Source: Poa pratensis (lineage: Eukaryota > Streptophyta > Magnoliopsida > Poales > Poaceae). Taken from it: DNA of 64,000 nucleotides. Shown here piece by piece: positions 11,589 to 20,588 of this stretch. The position numbers were made by a program, and so were the translations under genes. The stretch spans positions 19,222,181-19,286,180 of the forward strand of contig CAMZMU010000071.1 of assembly GCA_947311845.1 (NCBI GenBank), given 5' to 3'. Within the stretch, counting starts at the first letter, position 1. The number at the start of each line of letters is the position of its first letter. The notes beneath the pieces are model-generated. The model saw only the letters and a program-made list of their open reading frames with translations, ran no database searches and was not told the DNA's origin.

Positions 11589-13022
11589 TGATGACCCACA
11601 AGTATAGGGGGTGTATCGTAGTACTTTCGATAAATAAGAGTGTCGAACCCAACGAGGAGCAGAAGGTGCTGACAAGGAGTTTCGGTAAAGGTTTCACTGT
11701 AAATGCTAGCAGACAAGTTTTTAGGGGTTTTTGATATAGCAGGTAAATAAAATGCGAGTAAGTAAAAGACAGTAATAATAATTGCAGCGAGTGGCCCAAT
11801 CCTTTTTAGAGCAAAGGACAAGCCGGTTGGTTTACTTATGATGACAAAATGTTCTTGAGGACACACGGGATTCTAGTCAAGTGCTTTCGCTTCACATAGT
11901 TGATTAATCTTCATTGTTTTGATAAGTGTTGTGTGGGTGAACCTATGCTAATGCACCGCCCTTACTTGGACTAATACATACTTGTGATTATACCCTTGCA
12001 AGCATCCGCAGTTACAAGAAAGTAATTAAGATAAATCTAACCACAGCCTTAAACTCTGAGATCCTACGCTCCCTTGTGCACCGGTATACTAACGGGGGTT
12101 TAGGTTTCTGTCACTCCGGCAACCCCACAATTAGCAACCAAATACACAATGCATTCCTCTAGGCCCATAAAGGTGAAGTGTCATGTAGTCGACGTTCACA
12201 CGACACCACTAGAAGAATAGCACCACAACTTAAATATCAAACCATTAAATATTACTCAACATAATTCCACTACTAACAGCGTGACTTCTCCCATGTCCTC
12301 AAGAACTAATCGAACTACTCACGAGACATCATATGGATCATGATCAGAGGTGATATAATGATGGATACGATCTGAACATATACTTTAATTCACCGATAAA
12401 ACTCAATAGCATCAACCACAAGGAGTAATTAACACCGGGAGAGTTTCCCCTATGAACTAAACAAAGTATAGCCCTAGATGTTACAGCGGAACGAGATGGT
12501 GCAGCGGTGATGGTGGTGATGGCGGTGGAGATGATGATGATGATGATCCCGATGAAGTCCAGCGCGATGACGATGAGGATGGCGATGATCTCCCCCCTCC
12601 GGGAGGAATTTCCCCGGCAGATTTCTCCCTGCCGGAGAGCTTTTTCTCTCTCTGTTGTTTCCGCCTCGTGGAGGCGGCGGAATATTTTCTCTGGACTCCC
12701 CGTGTCTTAGGGTTTCCGGGGGATGAAGTACGCGAAGGGGGAGCGTCTGAGGTGGCCCATCTCAGCCTCCCCTTTTGGCTTAGTCCATCTTCTGATAAAA
12801 TAGGAACATCTGTCTTCTTGGGAATATTTTTAGTGCTTCAGAAATATAGTGTCTTGACGGTGTTTTTTCCAGCTGAAATCTGACTCCGGCAGTTAATTAT
12901 CCAATGATCATCAAACATGCAAAATAAGACAAAATAACATAAGTAACTCCTCTTAATATGAAATATATCATTGAATAACAGTAAATTATGCTATAAAATA
13001 GTGATGCAAAATGGACGTATCA
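11589..13022 (-). repeat. 5' LTR of the Athila-type element (full length)
   Basis: 1,434 bp with TGATACGTCC at its minus-strand start (13,022) and CATCA at its end. It keeps the 405-bp block lost from the 3' LTR, including a GAT/GATG-rich stretch at about 12,500-12,590. The small ORFs inside are LTR sequence, not genes. Confidence 0.93.
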
Positions 13023-13027
13023 CCTAC
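13023..13027. repeat. Target site duplication CCTAC (right copy)
   Basis: Matches 3,233-3,237; see the left copy. Confidence 0.9.
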
Positions 13028-13486
13028 TCATAAACTCAATTGGATCAAAAAGATTCATGTTAAAAGTTCTAAGCATGCATCAAACAAAATGGGACAGAAT
13101 CTGTCCAGAAAAACAACAGCAGCAAAACGTATTTTTCTACCCTACTTAACTTTGTCGGAAAATTCCGAAAAAATTCATGCATACAGAGAATGAAAAGTTG
13201 CCATTACAGTTTAAATATGAGCTCATTTGGAGTTACAGAATAAGAATTAAAATCATACAGTGCACAGATTTGTGCAGGAATAATATCGCCGAACGCTATA
13301 AGCAACTTCTTCATACCAAAATGAGTAAAACTTGGCACTTTATTAAAAATTCCAGAATCTAAACTAAACACTAAGTCTCTTGTTACAGCAAGAGGACACA
13401 AAGAAAATCTCAAACAAAAACAACCGGGTTGCCTCCCGTAAAGCGCTTTCTGTATAGCCATATAGCTAGGCTTACTTACTTGATAA
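13028..13486. other. Internal non-coding part of the non-autonomous element
   Basis: About 460 bp of AT-rich sequence between the nested element and the stop of the unknown ORF. No motif recognised. Confidence 0.5.
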
Positions 13487-14955
13487 TCAAAGGGGACGTA
13501 GCTCATGAGGGAGCTTGAACCTTGGAGTGTCCCTCTTCCTTGGAAAGTGTTCATGCATAATACCAGGATCCCATGGTGTTCTCAAACCAATCAAAATAAT
13601 AGTCAAGTTGAACCCTAGTTGAGAGAAAAACAAAACACAAAAGTAATAACAACGAAGTCTAACTTTCTTTCTATGCATCGGCATTTTGTATATGAATGAA
13701 TCACCATAAATAGAAGTTTCCCAATGCATATTAACAATGTTTACTTGCAGCATATAATTATTAGCATAAAGAGGGTTCTTATCACCTCCTCTTTCATAAT
13801 AGTTGCAAGTAGTAGAAATAAATTCAACCATATAACCACAAGAATCATTCAACTTAGATAATTTAGGCAAATAAAGAGGATCATGAAATTTATTTTGGAA
13901 TTCATTAGCATGCTTCCCTCTTTCAAAATAGTTATTAAGATCAATATCAAGTTTAATATCATGGTTGCAACAGAGATTTGGAACTAAAGATAATTGCAAA
14001 CCACATAAGTATTTCTCAACATAAGCAAATTTCTCCTTTATGGTGTTATTAGGAGAATTCAGGAACAAAGTAGGACTCTCATTAGTAAGAGTATTTTCAC
14101 AAACAGCAAGTATATCATTTTTATCCTCACTTAATTTAGTAACAACTAAACATGGAGGTATATCAATAAGCATAGGACCATCATCTAAAGCATTATCATA
14201 TAGCATATTTAAGCAATACTCCTCATTATCATCAATAAGTTCACTAGTTGTATTAATAGAAAGTAAAGGAGCATTTTTAGTTTCACCCTCATCATAACAT
14301 GGATTCTCATAAATAACAAAAGATTTTGAGTTTGAGTGTTACTATCATTTGTTGATGGTGAAGCTGGGAGATCCAACTCTTCCCCAAGCTTAGGTTGGAG
14401 CACATCCATTTTAATCTCCTCTTCACATACTTCCTCTTCCATGTTTATGTTTTCATCATCCTCTTGGGGTTGCACGGGCATCCCCAAGCTTAGGTTCTTA
14501 TCCTCCTCTTCCTGCAAAATATTAGTACTTTTCATGAAAGCAAGAATTCTTTCTTTAACATAAACATTATCACTAAATTCCTTTTTGCAAAGTTGGAGAA
14601 GAATAGAAATGTGTCCTTTCATTACACGAACTTCATGACTAGTTGCAACAAATTTATCAATAAGAAAGTCTATCTCATGGGCTGCAACATAAGCAATATA
14701 TTTCTCAACTTGTTCTATATCATGGCATGCAAATTTACACTCTTGATAAGAAGCAATAATAGGATCACTATTATACTTACATTGATAGAGAGAGTGTTTA
14801 TAGTCTTTTCTAAAGCAGCAAGTTATATTATGTAACTCACAAAACTCAGTGGCCATATCATTAAGATGTTCAAGCAATTCAAGCATTCTATTTCCTTCTT
14901 TGGTTGATCGATATTCATAGTAAGCTCCCATAGTTTTGACATAACCTTTCTTCAT
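13487..14955 (-). pseudogene. Unknown ORF of the non-autonomous element (about 490 codons, one frameshift)
   Basis: From the ATG at 14,955 (MKKGYVKTMGAYYEYR) one frame runs to 14,209 and a second, in another phase, runs to the stop at 13,487. The second frame is already open upstream to about 14,335, so a single indel near 14,335 probably split one original protein. The N-terminal half is helical and Cys/His-bearing (ELHNITCCFRKDY, YQECKFACHDIEQVEKY). The middle is very acidic (EEEVCEEEIKMD). The C-terminal half has DDGPMLIDIPPCLVV, KYLCGLQLS and NYYERGGDKNPLY. I see no gag, protease or polymerase motif. The length kept open inside a non-autonomous element suggests it was once under selection. 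Function unknown. Confidence 0.6.
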
Positions 14956-15131
14956 TTTTTTTAATTTTTTTGGGTTTTTGAAATATAAAACTGAAAGTAA
15001 AACTAATGAGAAACTCACAACCAAACAAGTTTAAAGGAACCTCCCCAAGCTTAGATGATTGCAAGATATAAAACAAGATAAAATAAATCTAAAGTCTAGT
15101 GCACACAAGAATAGAAACTTAAGCGCTACGC

Positions 15132-15149
15132 TCCCCGGCAACGGCGCCA
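15132..15149 (-). other. Primer binding site, tRNA-Asp type (non-autonomous element)
   Basis: The minus strand reads TGGCGCCGTTGCCGGGGA, 10 bases after the LTR end, identical to the PBS of the nested Athila-type element. Confidence 0.8.
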
Positions 15150-15417
15150 GAAAAGTACTTGATAACCCCAAGAGCAGGGGATCACTGTAGCACCTCTCAA
15201 TGTGGAAGTAAGGTATCGATCCGCAGGAGCAAGAAGGAAAAGTTATCTATTCCCTACAACTAAAGTGTCACAAGTTTTAGTTGATTATGCACTAAACAAG
15301 TTTAAAGAACAAGGTGGTTGATTTAATGGAAGTTTGATGTAACAAAACAAGAATGTAAAAGTGTCCCAATCCTCTTCAATGCAAGAGGACAAGACAAAGG
15401 TTTTCTCTTATAGGAAC

Positions 15418-15422
15418 AATGG
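15418..15422. repeat. Target site duplication AATGG (left copy)
   Basis: AATGG is repeated at 19,426-19,430 around the 4-kb insertion; the uninterrupted LTR copy at about 84-95 has the site once. Confidence 0.9.
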
Positions 15423-17985
15423 TGTAACACTCTGAAATTTGGCCTTTCAAAAAAATTTCTTTAAAATTTATTCTTGAAATTGGGATTTAATTATCCCTTG
15501 ATTTGGTTGCCCTTTTAAAAATTCTCAACCATTTACGAAACCTTGTCCAAGTTTGGGATCTTATGTTTGAATTCTCTCCCACTTGGCAAACTTGTTGTTG
15601 GCTCTTTCACCCAAAAATATCATTTCTATAGTTTCCTTTATTTAATTACCAAAATCCCTTTATTGTGACTTTACAAAGGAAGTACCCTAAATATCTTTCC
15701 TAAAATTCTGCAAAAATTAGGGGATGATCCCTGGGCAATATATAGCCCAAATATGCAAAAATATTTGGTATGCACTTAGGGTTTCACCACCCATTTCTCT
15801 GATTTAAGAATCTGCCTCAAACTTCATAATTTCAAAGTTGTTCATGAAATGTTTTCAATAAATTTCACCCAGCCCAGTATAGGTTCACCTTGAGACCCTC
15901 TACCTCAGGAACATCAAATTGGACCAAGCCCATTTCTTTTTCCTTTCCAAAACATCCACTGAAGTTTTGACCAGTATTGTTTTTCCAAAATTTTACACGG
16001 AGCAAGTTTCGAATTTTGAAGAACTTTAGTCAGCAAAGTTGCCACATTTTGCGTTTGGCACACAAAGATCAAAACCACACTCAATTTGGAGCAGGGAGCT
16101 GCGAGATGTGGGTCGTTGACCACTTCTGGCGTGCTCTGCACAGTGGTGACCACCTGTCACCACTGTCGACCACCTGGCCGAGCGGCGCCGCCGCGTCCCG
16201 CTCGTCGCCGTGCAGCCCCCCTTCGCCTCTCCCCGCGCCCAGCCAGGCCCCCCGCCCTTCCTCGCTTCCCCTGCCTCCACGCGTCGCCGGAGACGCCGCC
16301 GTCCGCTAGCCTCGCCGCGGCTAGACGACGCGCCGCGCAGCACAGTGGCTGCTGTGGCCGCGTGTCGGCAGCTCGCGCTCGAGCAAACCGTGCCCCGCCC
16401 CCTCCCCTGTGCGTCCGTGGAGCTCCCCTCCACCCGCTGCCGCCGCTAGCTACCCGACGCACCGCTGCTACACCATCACCGCGCCGCCCGTCGACACGCC
16501 GTGGCCGCCAGAGCCTCCCCTCCGCCTGCAAGTGCCACGCCACCCCGAGCCTCTCCACGGGAGCGCAATCTTCGTCGTCCAGCTCATCCACTCCACACGC
16601 ACGACGCCGCACCGACGCTACACCGACAACGCCGAGCCCGCTCCGCCACATCTCCGGGACATCGCGTCCATGCCCGTGACGGCCACCACCTCCTCCCCTC
16701 GCTATAAGAAGGCTACCCCGGCACCCAGAGCACCACACCACCTCCACATCGCTCCCAATCACCCCCCACCGCAGTATCGAAGCCATTAGAGCACCACATC
16801 GCCGGAATCCAGTCCACCACCGCCGCAAGGAATCCGCGCGATTTCTTCGCCGTAGAAGCTACCCAGACCAATTGCCTCCACCCACATCCTCCTTAGCCCA
16901 TGGAGAACCCGTAGCCATCCTCGCCGGAGTAGAAGACGGCCGAAGTCGTCGTGTTCATCATCGACACCTCGCTGCCACCGCGGCCGTGGAAGCTCCGTCC
17001 ACACTGGACCTCCCCAGCATCGACAAGTACGCCGACGAGCTTCGCCAAGCCTCCCCGAGCCGCCCAGCACCCTCTCCCTCGCCTCCCCTGCCCCCTAGCC
17101 GCCGGGAAACCTCGCCGGTGAGTTCGCCGGCGGTGAACAGTGCCGTTTTTCTATTTTTCCAGAGAATAACGGTTCGAGCACAGTAACTGTGGGTCCCACT
17201 GTCAGGTTTTTAAACTTTTAGGGTTTTTCTATTTTCTGTTTTAATAAATGGCAGAACCTTAAAAGCCCATTTCTCACTCAAAAATTATCAAAAAAATATG
17301 AATCTTTTTTTGATAGCTTTGTTTTCAAAATGTCTGTCAAATGGCGTCAAAAGTATTTCATTTGAAGTTCATTTGCTTGATCGTTTGTTCGATGCCGTAG
17401 GAAGGGTTTTTAATACCGTTTCATTCTTTAAATAGATCCAAACTTCTCCAACGAAGTTGAAGTCGAACCCGAACCCTATCACTCTGCTGAAGGCAAGCCA
17501 CCAACCCAATTTCAAACTTGGTCGAACTTAGGAAATATTTTGACTGGTGAATTAATATCTGTTGCACCTCACATGTCATATTGCATTTTGAATTATTGTA
17601 CTCCTTTGTATTGCTTATCTGTGCAACACTCACGTTCCCGAGACAATGGCCGGTGATACCGCCTCAGTCAAAGGAATGGGGGAATTATTACAACTGTGCG
17701 TCTCGCGCTTGCGGGGCTTTGTTTGCTTCTTTCTTCTTCGCCGAGGTGAGGAGCGGACGAATGTCGTCCTATGATCCTCGGAGTTGGGGGCATTTGCCAA
17801 AAGAGTTATTTGCCTTGTCCCTCCGTCAAATATGGTTGGCATAGACCACCCGGACTGCGACGCTTGGGAGCTGACTTTCCATTTGGTTCTTTTTGCCGAG
17901 ATTGCTGACACCACGTCGGGGTAACCCTCGAGTGGAATGGATGCTCTCTCATTTTTATGAGTGCTTTTCGGTTCATTCTTTTATG

Positions 17986-18088
17986 GTGACACCGGCCGGG
18001 TCTCCCGCCACCGTCATCCGTTTGAAATATTATGCTATTATTCTGTGAACACTAACCCCCGAGTGACACCGGCCGGGTCTCCCGCCAC
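17986..18088. repeat. Duplicated GC-rich 26-mer within the solo LTR
   Basis: GTGACACCGGCCGGGTCTCC plus a few further bases stands at 17,986-18,011 and again at 18,063-18,088, 77 bp apart. Confidence 0.7.
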
Positions 18089-18738
18089 AGTCACCCGGGC
18101 ATTATTATTATTGTTATATTACATGCAAGTGATATGCTTATTCTGTGCCGTTATTGTTATATGGTTACCTTGTGTTACTTTGTTAATGTTGATGTTTGTA
18201 ATCAAACAAAGTGACTAAGAAGATAATCACCTCCCTCGACTAGATTGAGTCACATAGTGCCACTCACCAAACACAACTAGCACAACCATGCGTCGTCCGT
18301 GTGGGCGGACCATGGCCGGGTATTTTATCAGCCTCCTTTGATGCCACCTCTTTGGCAAGTCTAGTCGGTTACCATAGTTGGTCGGGGCTAGGCTTGCGAA
18401 GGTTCCGGAGCTAGGCGTCGCTCATGGGTTGGGGACGTGCCGGATTCACTTCTGCATAAGGCATAGAGTTATGTCGGTGGCTATACAGGGAGAGTCTTGG
18501 TAGAGTAAACGTCTATGGAAGTATGGGTTTGTGCTGCCGCCATGGTTGGTTCTAGTACTTCGGTACCGGCGGTACAAGCCTAGACTTCAGCGTGTGGATA
18601 AAAGTTGCAACCTCTCGAGAGTGTAAATCTGGATGTCTAGCCTTGTCCCTGGGTTATGGGACGTTGTTTGGGTCAAGTCACGCTATGAGTCAGTCCTGTC
18701 GAATATGGAGAAATAATGAATGTGAAACCCAACCCCAA

Positions 18739-18843
18739 AGCCAGAGTTGGCTGGAAATGGTAGCCATAGTTGGCTGGAATGACAGCCAGAGTTGGCTAGA
18801 GAAAAAGCCATAGTTGGCTGGAATTAAGCCAGAGTTGGCTAGA
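18739..18843. repeat. Minisatellite, five copies of AGCCAKAGTTGGCTRGA
   Basis: Units start at about 18,739, 18,762, 18,784, 18,807 and 18,827, alternating G and T at the sixth base. Each unit contains AGCCA...TGGCT, a short inverted repeat. Confidence 0.75.
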
Positions 18844-19425
18844 GGCTTGAAAGCCTAGATGTTGTTGGATGAGAAACGTGATCTCATTCCAGCAACCACG
18901 GAACTTCCCTACCAAGGTAAGTAGGTAAGTTTTGTCCAACCGTTAAGCTTGGACTTCCCCCTCGCAACCAAACTCATGCCATGTTACTTTCCGAACCATG
19001 CCATGCCATATAGATAGACCTTGTTTGCTTTTGGGCTGATGTCTTGCGAGTACTTCAAGTACTTACCTGGCTTTTCATGTGGCCAGACCCTGCTGAAACC
19101 GTCGCCGAGTACCCGCTCTATGAGAACTAGGAACCCGTGTCCCAGGCAGGACCCTGTAGAATAAGGCCGCTCTCGCCACGCTACTATCTTCGCTTCCGCT
19201 ACGACTTCCGCTAGAGGCTCGATGTTAGAAAAATAATGTACATACTATTGTGTGCGCCTGTTGCGCAAGGGCTGGAGCCTCACCCGTGTTGTAACCTTGT
19301 ATTTGTTCGAACTCGAAGCCTTATGAATATATTTGGTTTTGCCTTTGTTTATCAAGCTGTCATATATCCAGTGTTTCTGGGACTGGTATATGGGGTAACT
19401 CGATCATCTGGATCGGGGTGCCACA

Positions 19426-19430
19426 AATGG
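19426..19430. repeat. Target site duplication AATGG (right copy)
   Basis: Matches 15,418-15,422. Confidence 0.9.
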
Positions 19431-20588
19431 ACATGGGTTCATGGGTTCACTTAATCCTCTCTCTCTCTCATCTACGGTGATTATCATGTTATAGATAAAG
19501 TACACACAATTGTCCTAAAACACATAGTTGAAAGAAATACTCATTTGTGTGCTATGTCACCCCCGCAAGGCTAGCATGGCTGCTGTCACTCCCACATCAT
19601 ACTCTTTCTTTTTACCCCCAGATAAAGGATGTTGGGCTGTATTTCACATGTCACTCAATACATATGCCGTGTCACATCGGCCATCCCGTACCTACATACA
19701 TCATACTTCATAATGGACAATATTCTAAACACTAGTGCAATGATTCATAATTCGTGTGCATGACCACATCTCTCTCATCTATCCACACTTGGTGGTGTCA
19801 ATCACCTCATGACAAGGATAAACAAGGCATTGTGCATAAATCAAACCATCACATGCATCGCAGAATATCTCCAAAGTATGACAAATCATAAAAGCTCCAA
19901 CATAACGGTAAATGCATAACAAATCATCTCATACCACAATATCCACCATAGGAATTACATAGATGACCGTAATCATGTTCAGCAGCTCATACGGTACTAA
20001 TTAGTGAAGCTCAAAGAGAGGAGAGATACATACGTTACCACCACAAACCCAAGTCCAGGGGGTGGACTACTCCCCCTTCATCATGGATACGGTGGAGAAG
20101 TCGTTGGAGAAGATGGAGACCTCCCCGGCAGCGCCCCGCCGGAGTTTTCCCCTTCAATCTGCAGCTCCAGGTCTCTGTTTCGTGGTTTCTGTGTTTCGGC
20201 GGTGCTCTCTTTCGCGAAAGCCCTGGGGGTCTATATATAGTCGTTTTTTGGTCAAGACGAAGCTTCGGGAAGAAAGATCGACGGCAGCGGAGGCCCGAGG
20301 GCCAGGATGAGGGGTCCCACGCGGTCAGGGAATCTGGTCGCGTGGGCCCACCCCTTTCTGCCTTCTGGTCTCTGTTTCTTTGATTCCTTTGCGCCTACGT
20401 TTCGTTCCTTCCAAAAAAGTGATCCCCGTAAAGTTTCAGGTCATTTGGACGTCGTTTGGTTGCCTGAAACGTAAAAATATAGAAAAAGGGGTTTTCTGAC
20501 AGTGCAGGGTTAATTCCAGAAAAATGGGGACATTGTTAATTATCCCCGTAATAAATGTAAAGTTCATGTATGAATTTTACATGCATCA

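Larger units (their letters stand above)
3238..13022 (-). mobile_element. Athila-type Ty3/gypsy retrotransposon, nested, minus strand
   Basis: A complete element of 9,785 bp with two LTRs, a tRNA-Asp-type PBS, a G-rich PPT, broken gag and pol, an extra ORF downstream of pol and perfect 5-bp target duplications. Domain order on the minus strand is gag, protease, RT, RNase H, integrase, then the extra ORF. That order with this PBS fits the Athila lineage, which has an envelope-like position after pol (established knowledge); the Triticeae Sabrina group is a likely relative, but the family name is inference. The LTRs differ by about 10 substitutions in 1,029 aligned bases (hand count), so insertion is recent. 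Several frameshifts in gag-pol make it incapable of making its own proteins. Confidence 0.9.
15423..19425. mobile_element. Solo LTR of a very long-LTR retrotransposon (4,003 bp)
   Basis: The insertion begins TGTAACACTC and ends GGTGCCACA (TG...CA with short inverted ends), has perfect 5-bp duplications AATGG, and contains no PBS, PPT, gag-pol or internal terminal repeat. That is the structure of a solo LTR left by LTR-LTR recombination. LTRs of 4-5 kb are known from Triticeae LARD-type families such as Sukkula; family membership here is a guess. It has a CpG-rich core (about 16,100-17,130) with many overlapping GC-rich frames that I do not accept as genes, and two small tandem repeats. Confidence 0.75.
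1..20588 (-). mobile_element. Non-autonomous LTR retrotransposon (large, nested host element)
   Basis: Two related LTRs (1-1,345 and 15,160-20,588) bound about 4.0 kb of own internal sequence once the two nested insertions are removed. Orientation is minus: the tRNA-Asp-type primer binding site lies next to the right LTR and the polypurine tract next to the left LTR. No gag, protease, reverse transcriptase, RNase H or integrase motif is visible in the internal part; the only long frame is the unknown ORF at 13,487-14,955. The element shares PBS and PPT with the Athila-type element nested in it, so mobilisation in trans by such an element is a reasonable inference. About 178 bp of the left LTR lie outside the window. 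Removal of the element would join the LINE frame at 20,589 to sequence beyond the left edge. Confidence 0.85.
15160..20588 (-). repeat. 5' LTR of the non-autonomous element, interrupted by a solo LTR
   Basis: The LTR runs from TGATAACCCC (plus strand, 15,160) to CATGCATCA (20,588). After removal of the 4,003-bp insertion and one target copy it is about 1,421 bp. It is about 100 bp shorter than the inferred left LTR because of 37-bp and 60-bp deletions. The sequence right after 20,588 is LINE coding sequence in frame. Confidence 0.88.

Noticed and set aside
12507..12710. Met/Asp-rich frame (GATG repeats)
   Set aside because: It is a trinucleotide-rich stretch of the Athila LTR.
16026..17186. 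Several long overlapping GC-rich frames on both strands
   Set aside because: They overlap one another in all phases, are rich in Ala/Arg/Pro from base composition, have no domain, and lie inside an LTR.
15423..19425. Complete LTR retrotransposon
   Set aside because: No second LTR, PBS, PPT or coding domain; the structure fits a solo LTR better.
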